Assembly: GCA_002067235.1 (NCBI GenBank)
Contig: MVQP01000018.1
Span: forward strand, 1 to 41,634
DNA: 41,634 nucleotides
Direction of reading: 5' to 3'
Source: Syntrophorhabdus sp. PtaB.Bin047
Lineage (GTDB): Bacteria; Desulfobacterota; Syntrophorhabdia; Syntrophorhabdales; Syntrophorhabdaceae
The translations under genes were made by a program, and so were the position numbers. This document shows positions 14,040-23,266 of this stretch, piece by piece. Numbering within the stretch: position 1 is the stretch's first letter; each line of letters begins with the position of its first letter. The notes beneath the pieces are model-generated. The model was not told the DNA's origin and made no database searches. It worked only from the letters and a program-made list of their open reading frames with translations.

Positions 14040-17000
14040 CTTTCAAGAGGGTCATGAGCTTTTCAAGCTGATAGTCCGATGACAGGGATGCCTGGTGAAG
14101 CGTGTCGATGGCCCTGAAACTGTCGCGGAGCTCCTCACGCATTTTCCTTTCCTCGATCTCTTCCCGGGACAATATGGAGACGCCGGCGGTGAAATGCATC
14201 CAGGCGATCATGTCCTCAAAGGCCTCCTTGCTGAACCACAGAACGCCCTGGTAACGGTTCACACCGAGCAAATAGTGGACATCACCGTCGGCCATGAGGG
14301 ACGCCAGCACCGACCGGGGATCATGTTCGTCGCACCATCTCTGGTGGGTGGTGAAGATCTTGATGAGCAGCTGCGCGGAGTGTCTGTCGCTGTCGTCGTA
14401 GCCCAGTTCGCCGAGGGTTTCCCCGATGATACGGCCGAGGAGCCATTCGTCTATCCAGCTTCTGCTGACCTCCTCCCGTGCCCCGCCGCCGTCGATGAGG
14501 TCCCCCAGGACGTGGACGAAGAGCCACGCCAGGTGGGCGGCGGAAAGTTCCCGGGACAGGACGGAATGGATGTCCGTCTCGCTGTCGGTGATGTGCTCCA
14601 TGAAGGGATGGGACGTGACCAGGATCGCCAGTTTTCTTGTCACTTCCCGGATGATGGTCTGTTCGTCCCGGGAGGAGCCGGTGTATGTCTTGATCTCACG
14701 AAAGAGGTCTGCAAGCTTGCGTGTGACCTCGTCGGTCAGTTCCTCCGGCGGCAACAGGACCTTCCGGTTCACGACGTCCCTGTGGGTGGTGAGGACATAC
14801 CGAAAGAACCCGGGGTTGACAAGCTCCCTGAAATACTGGTGGACAGGCTGGAGGAAGATCTCGCGCATGGTCTCTTCGATGCTGGGAACGCCCCTGCCGC
14901 CAAGATACCCGCACAATTGCGCGTAATGGTGCCATTCATTGTCTGCGACCTGGCGGAAATCGAAGAAAAGATGATATTGATAGGCTTGAAGCTCCACGAA
15001 GAGACCCTTTTCGGCCAGTTCCCCATTTTCCCTTATGTACTCCAGATTGGAAATGTGGTCCCTGAAAAGAGTGAAGTGGGCGCCGTCCCTGGCGAGGCCG
15101 AGACCTTCCGCGAGGTCCCTCTGAACGAGCCTGCGGGTATCCCCGGAGCCTTCCTTGACGGAGAACGCGGCGGACTGGCGTATCCAGCCTCGTGCCGAAG
15201 CGTACCTGTTGTGGAAGACAAAGAGCGTTCTCGTATCCTCGAAGCGGTTCGAGTATGCGAAAACGTCCTCGTTGACGCCGCCGTCGGGACTGAAGAAATC
15301 GTAGAGGAGGAAATTCTCGACGTCGGCGAAGAGGTGACGCCGGCGGAGCAGGGGGGATATCTCCCGCTCATGGCGTTCGACAAGGTACTGGTTCGGCGTT
15401 TCGTCCCAGTACGCCCTGCGGTACTCCATGCCGTACTTCTCCCCGTATCCTTCCACCTGTCCGTGGCCGAACATGGGTAGCCCCGGCATCGTGACCATCA
15501 TGGTGCAGATCCCGAAATACTTGTCTCCCGTACCGAACTGGTCCACCGCCGTCCTCTCGTCGGGGTTGTTCATGAAGTTGACGAATCTGCGGAGTATCTG
15601 CGGGTCGAATTCGAGGGTATTCTTCATGACCTGGCGGTACTTGGAATTCTCCTCGTCGCGAAGCATGTTCATGAAGGCGCTGTTGTAGACGCGATGCATC
15701 CCGAGCGTCCGGACGAAGTATCCTTCCAGCAGCCAGAACGCCTCGGCGAGCAAGAGCGTGTCCGGCGCCTCCACGGCGACACGGTCCACGACCTCACGCC
15801 AGAACTCGGCAGGCATGGCCTTCGAGAAATCCTCATAGGTCTGACTGTGCTCCGTCCGGGTCGGTATGGCCCCGCCCGTGCCCGGTTCGGGAAACCAGAG
15901 CCTCTGGTAATGTTTCCTCGTGAGCGTCATCGCGGCATCAAAGCGGATGACGGGAAACTCCCGTGCCACATGGATGATGGTGCGGATCATCGCCTCGCGC
16001 ACCTCGGGATTGAGGTAGTTGAGCTGTGCCGTGTCGTTCCAGGGCATGCTTGTCCCGTCATTCCCGTGGTAGATGAACTTCTCGTCACCGGTCCAGTTGT
16101 CGCGCCGCTTGAAGACCACCGCCGCATCGGTGCGGTCGTAATAATGGTCCTCTATCTGGATGGAAACGCGGTCGTCGTGCGACAGGTTGGGCCCGCCGAA
16201 GGAATACCAGGGAAAGGGATTGTGGTCGACGGAGATGAACCAGTCGGGATGCTCGATGACCCAGCGTGAGTAGATGCCGACGTGGTTCGGTACCATGTCG
16301 CTGGCAAGGCGGATGCCCCTCTGCGTGGCTCGGTCCTTGAGTTGAAGGAAGGCCTCCTTGCCGCCGAGGTCCCGGGCAATGATATAGTCGTGCAGGGAAT
16401 AGGCTGAAGGGACCGCCTCGGGGTTGCCGCACATCTGTTTGATACGCTGAGAGGCAGCGCTGCGCTCCCAGACGCCGATGAGCCATATCCCGGTAAAACC
16501 CCGCCTCTGGAGAATGTCGAGTTCCTCGTCGGGTATCTGGTCGAGCTTGTGTATCGGCCGGCCGTATGACTGCGATAACTGGTCGAGCCAGACGTAGACG
16601 TTCTTGGCAATGAGGATGAGCCGCGGCATCCAGTCTCTGTCGGCGCTGAACTGTTCCGGTTCGAATTCGAGGCCGGTATAGCGATACACCTGCGCCTTGC
16701 CGGGCCCGAGAAAGGGCATCTTCTCCTCTTCCTTGAAGAGGTCGAGGCTTTTGAGCATGCGGGAAATGAACCTGGTGCCCAGAAGGTGTCCCCAGCGCTC
16801 CATGATGTATTCCAGTTGCCCCGATAGCGAGTGGGGCACGGCGACGGCCGGGCTGCGGAGCAGGTCTATCAGGTTCTGGCCCTCCGGGCCGAAGGGTGGC
16901 TGCGAGTCGAAGAAGACCCTCAGCTCGGCGATGGTCTTCAGAAACGAGGTCTCTCTCCTCAAGGAAGAGTCGTCGAAGAGTTCGGTGAAGGGGGAGAAGG

Positions 17001-17484
17001 CGGGGTTCATGTTCGCGAGCCACAGAAGGAGCATTTCTTCGAGTACGATCCGCCGGTTGGGGGTTTCACCCGTCTGGCCGCTGAGGTACTCGTCGAGCGT
17101 CATCTTTCTCTGGTAGACGGCAAGGGGCGGAAACTCGTCGCTGAACTGGCGTATGGTCCTTTCCAGTTCGCCCGCGCCAAGCCTGGCCTCGAGGTGGGAG
17201 AGGGCGTCGGCCATCACTTCCTTCCGAGCGGATCCCGAGTACACGCTTACCATGTAATGAAGGACCTCGTCGATGAGGCCCATGGCGATGAGCGCGCCCG
17301 CGCGTATCGCGCTCTCGGGGTAGAGGATGAGGTCCCGCTTGTCGTTCATCTTCTGAGCGAAGGTGCGGGCCGCGAGAAAGTTGGTGAATATGACGTTGCC
17401 GCTTAAGGTGAAGAGGGAGTCGCTGAAATGATATGTGTCCCTGGCCTTCCGCGACACATGGAACTCTCTGATGGTCTTTATCAT
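14026..17484 (-). CDS. large GH13-family alpha-amylase-like glycoside hydrolase/transglycosidase
   Basis: A 1152-residue protein with a GH13 catalytic barrel in its middle. Conserved regions, counted from ATG 17484: DMVPNH (396-401, region I), VIRFDAAM with nucleophile Asp516 (region II), LLAEAFW with acid/base Glu581 (region III) and NNPDE with Asp642 (region IV; NNPD instead of the usual NHD). About 290 residues before and 400 after the barrel are helical and match nothing I can name. No signal peptide is seen, so a cytosolic role in alpha-glucan metabolism is likely. The start is uncertain: an in-frame GTG at 17565 abuts the HD gene. The C-terminal codons lie in a CCAAT-type repeat. Confidence 0.85.
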   Translation of the reverse strand: MIKTIREFHVSRKARDTYHFSDSLFTLSGNVIFTNFLAARTFAQKMNDKRDLILYPESAIRAGALIAMGLIDEVLHYMVSVYSGSARKEVMADALSHLEARLGAGELERTIRQFSDEFPPLAVYQRKMTLDEYLSGQTGETPNRRIVLEEMLLLWLANMNPAFSPFTELFDDSSLRRETSFLKTIAELRVFFDSQPPFGPEGQNLIDLLRSPAVAVPHSLSGQLEYIMERWGHLLGTRFISRMLKSLDLFKEEEKMPFLGPGKAQVYRYTGLEFEPEQFSADRDWMPRLILIAKNVYVWLDQLSQSYGRPIHKLDQIPDEELDILQRRGFTGIWLIGVWERSAASQRIKQMCGNPEAVPSAYSLHDYIIARDLGGKEAFLQLKDRATQRGIRLASDMVPNHVGIYSRWVIEHPDWFISVDHNPFPWYSFGGPNLSHDDRVSIQIEDHYYDRTDAAVVFKRRDNWTGDEKFIYHGNDGTSMPWNDTAQLNYLNPEVREAMIRTIIHVAREFPVIRFDAAMTLTRKHYQRLWFPEPGTGGAIPTRTEHSQTYEDFSKAMPAEFWREVVDRVAVEAPDTLLLAEAFWLLEGYFVRTLGMHRVYNSAFMNMLRDEENSKYRQVMKNTLEFDPQILRRFVNFMNNPDERTAVDQFGTGDKYFGICTMMVTMPGLPMFGHGQVEGYGEKYGMEYRRAYWDETPNQYLVERHEREISPLLRRRHLFADVENFLLYDFFSPDGGVNEDVFAYSNRFEDTRTLFVFHNRYASARGWIRQSAAFSVKEGSGDTRRLVQRDLAEGLGLARDGAHFTLFRDHISNLEYIRENGELAEKGLFVELQAYQYHLFFDFRQVADNEWHHYAQLCGYLGGRGVPSIEETMREIFLQPVHQYFRELVNPGFFRYVLTTHRDVVNRKVLLPPEELTDEVTRKLADLFREIKTYTGSSRDEQTIIREVTRKLAILVTSHPFMEHITDSETDIHSVLSRELSAAHLAWLFVHVLGDLIDGGGAREEVSRSWIDEWLLGRIIGETLGELGYDDSDRHSAQLLIKIFTTHQRWCDEHDPRSVLASLMADGDVHYLLGVNRYQGVLWFSKEAFEDMIAWMHFTAGVSILSREEIEERKMREELRDSFRAIDTLHQASLSSDYQLEKLMTLLKENNQ

Positions 17485-17555
17485 GGGTTCACGCGAGTTG
17501 TCCTTTGTAGAAGGAATGCTAACACAGGCTGGGGATTCAGTCAATCGGGGTTTCT

Positions 17556-18407
17556 TTACTTCCACTTCTTCTTGATGGTTCTGATGTTCCTCTGGATTGC
17601 GGTCATGTAGGGGTTCGTTCTTCCGCCATAGTGGTAGGGGATGTACGTTTCCATGGAACCCATCATCTCGAAGCGTTTGAGGGCCACTTTCTCGTAGAAT
17701 GTGGGCGTCGACCTGATAAGCTCGTCAGCGTCGGCGTACAGGGTGGAGCCCTTCCTGTGAAGTTTCTCAACACCCTCAAAACTATAGGACTCGGCGAATT
17801 CGTCGAAGAGGACGGGGAGGGTGTCGATGTAATCGGGGGAAGACATCTGACCCAGGAGGTCGGCGGTCCCGAGGGCGCATCCGACCACGCGTTCCTGGTC
17901 ATTGCGGAAGCGAACATTGAGGTCGATGGTGACGCCGGTGCACCGGATGATATTGAGGATGTGGCGTATTTCGGCAACGGGCAGGCCTATCTGGCGGAGG
18001 TAGACGTTGGCGAAGTCGATGCTGCGCTGGACGTGGGTGAGGGTGTATTTCGCGCCCGTGCCTTCGTCGTCGCCGATCTCCTTGATGTACCCTGTATCGT
18101 GAAGAAGGACAGCGATGGTCCCATAGGCAAAGAAATCCTCCGAAACCTTCGGAGAGGCTCCGCTCTTGTTCCACCCGCTGATGATCTCCACGAAAGGCGG
18201 CACGGTCTGCATGGTGTGGTAGAGGTCGTGGTATTGCGTGTCGCAGCGGTGATAACCGGGCCGCTTGCCGTCGAAGAGGTCGACGACGTCCCTGAAGACC
18301 CGGGAGACGAGGGGGATGCCATGGTTGTCGTAGTTCTCGTCATGGACCTTTCCGATATGCTTCAGGATATTCTCGGGCGTCAGCTCGTTTCTAGAGAATA
18401 CGGGCAT
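17556..18407 (-). CDS. HD-domain phosphohydrolase
   Basis: A 283-residue protein with an HD metal-dependent phosphohydrolase core: 'DTQYHDLYHT' near residue 57, the HD dyad in 'AVLLHDTGYIK' near 101, a later 'LTHVQRSIDFA' histidine and 'GTADLLGQM' with the conserved Asp near 180. Such proteins hydrolyse nucleotides or cyclic dinucleotides, but no partner domain (response regulator, GGDEF) is present, so the substrate is open. The ribosome site (GGAGATGATGCC) overlaps the murJ stop 4 bases upstream, suggesting coupling. It lies between murJ and the GH13 gene on the same strand. Confidence 0.82.
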   Translation of the reverse strand: MPVFSRNELTPENILKHIGKVHDENYDNHGIPLVSRVFRDVVDLFDGKRPGYHRCDTQYHDLYHTMQTVPPFVEIISGWNKSGASPKVSEDFFAYGTIAVLLHDTGYIKEIGDDEGTGAKYTLTHVQRSIDFANVYLRQIGLPVAEIRHILNIIRCTGVTIDLNVRFRNDQERVVGCALGTADLLGQMSSPDYIDTLPVLFDEFAESYSFEGVEKLHRKGSTLYADADELIRSTPTFYEKVALKRFEMMGSMETYIPYHYGGRTNPYMTAIQRNIRTIKKKWK

Positions 18408-18411
18408 GGCA

Positions 18412-19938
18412 TCATCTCCGGCGCAAGAGTCTTCGGTAGTAATTCTTAAAGACTATACCATAGACGGCAATTGTCAACAAAGCACTGATGATAAGCGGGA
18501 AAAGAAGGCTTCCCGGCAGGAGCCGGCGCGTAAGGACGATAAGAAAGGTGAGGAGTATCCCGGCAAGAAGGGACTTGATGATGTCCCGCACCGCGGGTCT
18601 GGCGAGCCGGTACCCCGTCCTGTGCCTGAGGATGATATAGAGGAAGAGGAAATTGTAGAGGGACACGATGGACGTCGCCAGGGAGATCCCGAGGTTCTTG
18701 AAGGGGACCATGAGGACGGAGGCGATGATGGCGTTGAGCGCGATGGAGGTGATGCCGATGATGGCCGGTGTTTTCATATCGTGCATGGCGTTGAATATTC
18801 TCACGAAGGAGATGGACAGGGCATAGAAGACAAGCCCCACGCTGTAGCCGAAGAGGGCCCGGTTCGTCATCGCCGTGTCCGTTGCGGTGAAGGCCCCGCG
18901 TTCGTAAAGGATCTTCACGCACAGGTCGCCCGTGGCACACAGCAGCATTGTTGCCGGGATGAGGGTCACGCAGATGAGGACGACGGAGCTGTCTATGTGG
19001 GCCCTGAAATCGCCCATGTCGTTGTCGTGGAAGAGTTTCGAAAGCTTCGAGAACATGACCGTGTACACGGGGACCGCGAAGAGGCTGAAGGGAAGGATGA
19101 AAATCCTGAAGGCATAGGAAAGGGATGCCACCTCCCCGTGGGGGAGGTAGGAGGCTATGATCCTCCCGACGAAGCTATTGATGGGCACGATGGACGTAGC
19201 GATGAGCGCGCCAGTGAAAAGGCGCTTGGCCGTGGTGACGGCAGGGTGGCCGAGATCGAGGGAGAAGTGGTAACGGATGCCGAATTTCCTGAGATAGGGA
19301 TACTGCATGACGATCTGCAGCAGGGACCCAACACTGACGCCTATGGCAAGGCTGTAGATGCCGAGCTTCTTCGCCAAAAGGACCGCCGAGGCGATGAAGA
19401 AGAGGTTCCACAGTATCCCCGACAGCTCGGGGGCGGCGAAGTGCTCCTTCGCGTTCAGGAAGGCCTTCATGACGGAAAGGACCGTGTGGAAGGCTATAAC
19501 GGGTATCATGATGAGGAAGAGATTGTTTGTGACGGCCCTCGCCTCTTCGGTGAAACCCGGGGCGATCATCCGCACGACAGTGCCGCTGAAGAGGAAGAAC
19601 AGGAGGGAGACGAAGAGCGTGAGGACCACGGAGATGTTGATGAACGTCGAGTATATGCGGGAATATTCCTCGCGGTCGTGGAGATACTTCGTGCACACGG
19701 GAATGAGGAAGGCGCTCGTTGCCCCAGAGAAGAAAAGGGTCTGGATGAGTTCGGGAAAATTGAAGGCCACGATGAAGGCATCGACGAGAAGGGTGGCCCC
19801 GAAGAGATACGCCTGTATCGCCTCGCGGATGTAGCCCAGCGGTCTCGATACGAGTGTTATGATGGTGATGACGGAGCCTTTGCGGATGATGTCGAGCGCC
19901 GGGTTCCGGCGGGAAGGTTCAGATGCTTTCTGTTCCAA
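18412..19938 (-). CDS. murJ: lipid II flippase MurJ
   Basis: A 508-residue inner-membrane protein of the MOP superfamily with about 14 membrane segments. It flips lipid-linked peptidoglycan precursor to the periplasm. The N-terminal part (SVITIITLVSRPLGYIREAI with Arg and the following 'FGATLLVDAFIVAFNFPE') is typical of MurJ, as are 'APGFTEEARAVT', 'GRIIASYLPHGEVASLSYA' and 'RIFNAMHDMKTP'. ATG 19938 lies inside the rpoS 3' end (20-base overlap), so the genes are probably translationally coupled. Confidence 0.93.
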   Translation of the reverse strand: MEQKASEPSRRNPALDIIRKGSVITIITLVSRPLGYIREAIQAYLFGATLLVDAFIVAFNFPELIQTLFFSGATSAFLIPVCTKYLHDREEYSRIYSTFINISVVLTLFVSLLFFLFSGTVVRMIAPGFTEEARAVTNNLFLIMIPVIAFHTVLSVMKAFLNAKEHFAAPELSGILWNLFFIASAVLLAKKLGIYSLAIGVSVGSLLQIVMQYPYLRKFGIRYHFSLDLGHPAVTTAKRLFTGALIATSIVPINSFVGRIIASYLPHGEVASLSYAFRIFILPFSLFAVPVYTVMFSKLSKLFHDNDMGDFRAHIDSSVVLICVTLIPATMLLCATGDLCVKILYERGAFTATDTAMTNRALFGYSVGLVFYALSISFVRIFNAMHDMKTPAIIGITSIALNAIIASVLMVPFKNLGISLATSIVSLYNFLFLYIILRHRTGYRLARPAVRDIIKSLLAGILLTFLIVLTRRLLPGSLLFPLIISALLTIAVYGIVFKNYYRRLLRRR

Positions 19939-20785
19939 TATTCCGTCTCTTGACGATCTTACGGAGCTTGTTGAGGGCCTTCTGTTCGATTTGACGTATC
20001 CGTTCCCGCGTCACGCCGAAGGTTTTGCCGATGGATTCCAGCGTCTGCGGTTCGTCCCCGTCAAGGCCGAAGCGCAGCATTATGACCTTTCTCTCATCGG
20101 AGGCCAGGGTGTCGAGCCATGATGCCACCTCCTCCATGCGCCTCGTGTGCTCCAGGATGGAAAGCGGTTCTTCGTTGTCGGGGTTGGGAATGACCTCCTC
20201 GAGGGTGAGCTTCGAGTTCTCGTCGATATAGCTTTCGAGGGAATAGGTTTTTATCGCCATGGTGAAAAGGTTCCTGACGAAATCGATGCGGTACCCCGAT
20301 TCCGTGGAGATCTCCTCCAGCGAAGGTTCCCGGCCCGTCTTCTCAACGGCGGCGCTGATGATCTTCGATATCCTGTTCACCCGGGATGAGACGTGGACGG
20401 GCAAACGTATCGTCCGGGAATGGTTCGCTATCGACCGCTCGATGGACTGCTTTATCCACCACGTTGCATACGTGGAGAAGCGGCACTCCTTCGCCAGGTC
20501 GAATTTTTCCACCGCCTTGATGAGACCTATGTTGCCCTCCTCGATGAGGTCGAGGAGGCTCATTCCCTGGTTGACGTACCGACGGGCGATCTTCACGACG
20601 AGACGCAGGTTGGCCTCTATCATCTTCTTCCGGGCCTCGGGGTTCCCCTCCGCCACCATCCGGGCGTACATCTTCTCTTCCTCGACGGATATGACGGGCA
20701 GCTTGCGCAGGTCCCTCATGTAGAGGCGCTCCACCTCGATATCGTCGTAGCGGGCAAAATCCGCCGTGTCTCTTTCCCCGTTCAT
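19919..20785 (-). CDS. rpoS: RNA polymerase sigma-70 family factor, RpoS-like
   Basis: A 288-residue sigma factor. Region 1.2 begins around '[22 protein letters not shown]'. Region 2 is intact ([27 protein letters not shown]..., [14 protein letters not shown]), region 3 follows (HVSSRVNRI...), and region 4 holds the -35 reading helix ([24 protein letters not shown]). The length and its place directly after pcm are as in known rpoS loci, hence the RpoS assignment over RpoD or RpoH. ATG 20785 forms a 4-base ATGA overlap with pcm and has GGAG upstream; ATG 20794 is the alternative. It would direct general-stress or stationary-phase transcription. Confidence 0.87.
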   Translation of the reverse strand: MNGERDTADFARYDDIEVERLYMRDLRKLPVISVEEEKMYARMVAEGNPEARKKMIEANLRLVVKIARRYVNQGMSLLDLIEEGNIGLIKAVEKFDLAKECRFSTYATWWIKQSIERSIANHSRTIRLPVHVSSRVNRISKIISAAVEKTGREPSLEEISTESGYRIDFVRNLFTMAIKTYSLESYIDENSKLTLEEVIPNPDNEEPLSILEHTRRMEEVASWLDTLASDERKVIMLRFGLDGDEPQTLESIGKTFGVTRERIRQIEQKALNKLRKIVKRRNIGTESI

Positions 20786-21432
20786 TCTCTCCATCCCTGC
20801 TCACCGATGAGCTTGACGAACCTGCAGCCGCCGTAATTCTCTTCTGTATAACTATCTTTGGCCTCACGGGTGAAGATGATGAGGTCCTGGGAGAACTCGT
20901 TTCCAATGGGAATGACAAGCCTGCCGCCGATGGCGAGTTGTTCGAGCAGGGCCTTGGGAGGGTGAGGAGCGGCGGCCGTCACGATGATCCCGTCGTAGGG
21001 GCTGTGTTCCTTCCAGCCGAGAGTGCCGTCGCCGATGTGGATGATGACGTTGCTGTACTTGAGCTGGTCGAATATCTTGCGCGCCCTTTTCGCTATCGCT
21101 GGTATGCGCTCTATGGTGTAGACCATGTCGGCAATCTCGGCGAGCACGGCGCACTGATACCCCGACCCGGTGCCGATCTCGAGGACCTTCTCCTTGCCGG
21201 TGAGCCGAAGGAGCTCCGTCATGAGGGCCACGATGTAGGGCTGCGAGATGGTCTGCTTCTCGCCGATGGGAAGAGGGTGGTCCTCGTACGCCTCCGGCCA
21301 GAGGGCCTCATCGACGAAGAGGTGCCTCGGGACCTTCAGCATCGCGTTGATGACGCGCCTGTCCGTCACCCCGCGGGCGACGATCTGCGTCTCCACCATC
21401 AATTGCCGCTTGCTCTGGTATTGGTTCATCAT
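20782..21432 (-). CDS. pcm: protein-L-isoaspartate(D-aspartate) O-methyltransferase
   Basis: A 216-residue cytosolic SAM-dependent enzyme that starts repair of isoaspartyl residues in damaged proteins. Family motifs are present: '[15 protein letters not shown]', '[20 protein letters not shown]' (active-site loop), SAM motif I '[11 protein letters not shown]', '[15 protein letters not shown]' and '[14 protein letters not shown]'. It overlaps proC (ATGATGA) and rpoS (ATGA) at its two ends, so proC-pcm-rpoS-murJ reads as one operon. The pcm-rpoS pairing is common in proteobacteria. Confidence 0.96.
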   Translation of the reverse strand: MMNQYQSKRQLMVETQIVARGVTDRRVINAMLKVPRHLFVDEALWPEAYEDHPLPIGEKQTISQPYIVALMTELLRLTGKEKVLEIGTGSGYQCAVLAEIADMVYTIERIPAIAKRARKIFDQLKYSNVIIHIGDGTLGWKEHSPYDGIIVTAAAPHPPKALLEQLAIGGRLVIPIGNEFSQDLIIFTREAKDSYTEENYGGCRFVKLIGEQGWRE

Positions 21433-22229
21433 AGGGAAAGCTCTTTTGCCCTCTTCGCGGCCTTTTCAATGGCCTCGATGACGCTTCCCCTGAAAGCCTT
21501 GTCTTCAAGAGCGGCCAGGCCGCTGATGGTGGTGCCGCCCGGAGACGTTATCATTTCGCGCATCAGTGCGGGGTGGACGTTCTCTTCTTCGAGCATGGCG
21601 ATCGTCCCCTTGATGACCTGAAGTGAGATGGCTCTGGCCTTGTCCCTGGGAATACCTGTCTTGACCCCGCCGTCGATCATCGCTTCCAGGAAGAGAAGGA
21701 AGAATGCGGGGCTGCTGGCCCCGAGGGAGGTGACGGCGTCCATAAGCTCTTCACCCACATCGACGGTAAGGCCCGCGGAGGAAAAGAGGTCCTTCACCTC
21801 GGAGACTTCCTTCTGCGAGACATCCGCGCCTGCCGCGACGCCTATCACACCCTGACCGACCTTGACGGCGATATTGGGCATCATCCTGATGACCTTCACC
21901 GACCTGCCCGCCAGTGCAATGATGTTCGCCATGGTCACGCCGGCCATGATGGAGACGAGGACCTTCGATGCGTCCATGGAGGAAGCAACGTCGGGGAGCA
22001 CCTTCCGGGCATCCTGGGGTTTTACGGCAACCACGATGAGGTCGGACCTCTTCGCCAGCTCCCGGACCTTCTTCACGTCCTTGATGCCGTAAGTTTTTCC
22101 GATGTGGAGGGCGCGGTCCTTCTTTGCCTCAACAAAACAAAGATCGTCCTTCTTTACCCCCTTCTGCATGAGGGCCCTGAGGACAGACTCCCCCATATTC
22201 CCCACACCCACGATGCCTACCTTGTCCAT
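21429..22229 (-). CDS. proC: pyrroline-5-carboxylate reductase
   Basis: A 266-residue NAD(P)H-dependent enzyme making proline in the last biosynthetic step. The Rossmann start '[15 protein letters not shown]' and the C-terminal signature '[33 protein letters not shown]' with 'MITSPGGTT' are clear. The open frame continues 130 codons upstream, but ATG 22229 has AGGAGG 6-8 bases before it and begins the Rossmann strand, so it is the start. First gene of the minus-strand operon and the last backbone gene before the accessory island. Confidence 0.96.
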   Translation of the reverse strand: MDKVGIVGVGNMGESVLRALMQKGVKKDDLCFVEAKKDRALHIGKTYGIKDVKKVRELAKRSDLIVVAVKPQDARKVLPDVASSMDASKVLVSIMAGVTMANIIALAGRSVKVIRMMPNIAVKVGQGVIGVAAGADVSQKEVSEVKDLFSSAGLTVDVGEELMDAVTSLGASSPAFFLLFLEAMIDGGVKTGIPRDKARAISLQVIKGTIAMLEEENVHPALMREMITSPGGTTISGLAALEDKAFRGSVIEAIEKAAKRAKELSL

Positions 22230-22434
22230 GGCTTCCTCCTTGTACCTTATAACAGAACAACGCCCCAAATTAAAGTCAAAACTGCGTATGCGGGACGGTG
22301 GCGGTCGTTGGTGGCATCGCATGGTGGAGACGAATTCGGCTGATAGGGAACAATACAGACCAGATTGGTCACTTTCAACTGACCCGCTTGAATTGTCTCC
22401 ACAATCATAGTGACATTCGTTGGGAGGTGATGCC
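22230..22434. other. left boundary of accessory island, with possible operator
   Basis: No gene is evident. A 13-base palindrome GACCAGATTGGTC at 22358-22370 lies 64 bases before the Phd-type antitoxin gene and could be its autoregulatory site. Confidence 0.35.
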
Positions 22435-22704
22435 ATGAAGTTCATAGGAGTGAGGGAATTCAAACAGGATGCAGCGAAATATTTGAACGAGGGCGAAGAG
22501 ATCGTCGTGATGAAACGGAAGAAGCCGATAGCCCGGCTTGTTCCAGCAAGGGAGCAGACTGTGGAGATAATAATACTCGAGATAGGAAGGGTATTGAATG
22601 ATGCGGGGATCTCCCGGGAAGAGGCGCTCAAGGCACTTGACCTGGCTAGAAAGGAGGTCTATGGTTGGGGAACAGCTTGTGTTCGTCCGGGAGAAGATCG
22701 ATGA
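22435..22704 (+). CDS. Phd/YefM-type antitoxin
   Basis: An 89-residue protein. Residues 1-38 (MKFIGVREFKQDAAKYLNEG, then EEIVVMKRKKPIARLVP) match the DNA-binding N-terminal domain of Phd/YefM antitoxins. The C-terminal helical part (EEALKALDLARKEV) would bind the toxin. GGGAGGTG precedes ATG 22435. It overlaps by 44 bases a PIN-domain ORF that keeps only the C-terminal half of a toxin. The last residues (GWGTACVRPGEDR) may be read-through across a deletion junction. Confidence 0.75.
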   Translation: MKFIGVREFKQDAAKYLNEGEEIVVMKRKKPIARLVPAREQTVEIIILEIGRVLNDAGISREEALKALDLARKEVYGWGTACVRPGEDR

Positions 22705-22936
22705 ACTCATCGGGGCGGCAACTCTCGTAAACGTATCGGAACGCATCATCTTATCGAGGGATGCGAAGGACGACCATCACCTGTCATTGTGCAGGGAGAT
22801 CGAAGCCGAATTCCTCATAACAGAGGATAAGGACCTGCTGGATATCCCAACCGGCCTGCTCGGAAAGAAGGGCATCAAGACCCAGATAGTGAACCCGCAC
22901 CGGTTTCTGGAGGAGGAAACGCCGGGGGCGGGGTAA
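22661..22936 (+). pseudogene. PIN-domain toxin lacking its N-terminal half
   Basis: A 91-residue ORF behind a strong ribosome site (AAAGGAGG, 3 bases before ATG). It aligns with the second half of VapC/PIN toxins: 'LSRDAKDDHHLSLCREIEAEFLITEDKDLL' gives the later acidic residues, then 'KTQIVNPHRFLEEE'. The N-terminal half with the first catalytic aspartate (the usual 'DTN' motif) is missing, so the RNase active site is incomplete. Most likely a truncated toxin left after an internal deletion between it and the antitoxin. A functional truncated binder of the antitoxin is possible but unproven. Confidence 0.65.
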
Positions 22937-23017
22937 AGACGGTTGAAGGGTTCAACGCTAAAGGATGTCCTCAAGTAATGGTGTCAACAAGTCTCAGTGT
23001 TTTGGCCAAGTCCTCTC

Positions 23018-23230
23018 TCAGATACCGCTGCCTCCTTGCGGCGCTATGTAACCCAGTAGATGCAGGAGCGAGAAAACGATTGCACCTATTCCCCACAAGA
23101 GAAAGCCAATTTGGACTATTCTTGTTCTATAATGAATTCCGTAGCACTCCCAGTATTTCACCGTCCAGTTACCCAGTCTTCGATGAAACACAATGGCACC
23201 AACGCCCGTCATCAGCAACAGGTAGATCAA
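23018..23230 (-). CDS. small two-helix membrane protein downstream of Rhs cassette 1 (candidate immunity protein)
   Basis: A 70-residue protein with two hydrophobic helices (residues 2-14 and 40-63) around a basic/aromatic loop (FHRRLGNWTVKYWECYG). The start is TTG 23230 with AAGGAG 7 bases upstream, 36 bases after the Rhs stop on the same strand. Position right behind a variable Rhs tip is where immunity genes occur; the sequence itself only shows a small membrane protein. No family name can be given with confidence. Confidence 0.55.
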   Translation of the reverse strand: MIYLLLMTGVGAIVFHRRLGNWTVKYWECYGIHYRTRIVQIGFLLWGIGAIVFSLLHLLGYIAPQGGSGI

Positions 23231-23266
23231 AGACGCATCTCCTTGTTATCAAGAAGGGTTAATTCC

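Noticed and set aside
14095..15480. 461-codon plus-strand ORF over the GH13 gene
   Set aside because: Shadow frame; GH13 motifs on the minus strand are unambiguous.
18406..19953. 515-codon plus-strand ORF over murJ
   Set aside because: Highly charged Asp/Glu/Gly composition typical of an antisense frame of a membrane protein gene.
22978..23262. 94-codon plus-strand ORF downstream of the PIN fragment
   Set aside because: Antisense to the small membrane protein and Rhs tail, which have a ribosome site and sensible membrane pattern; this frame shows none.
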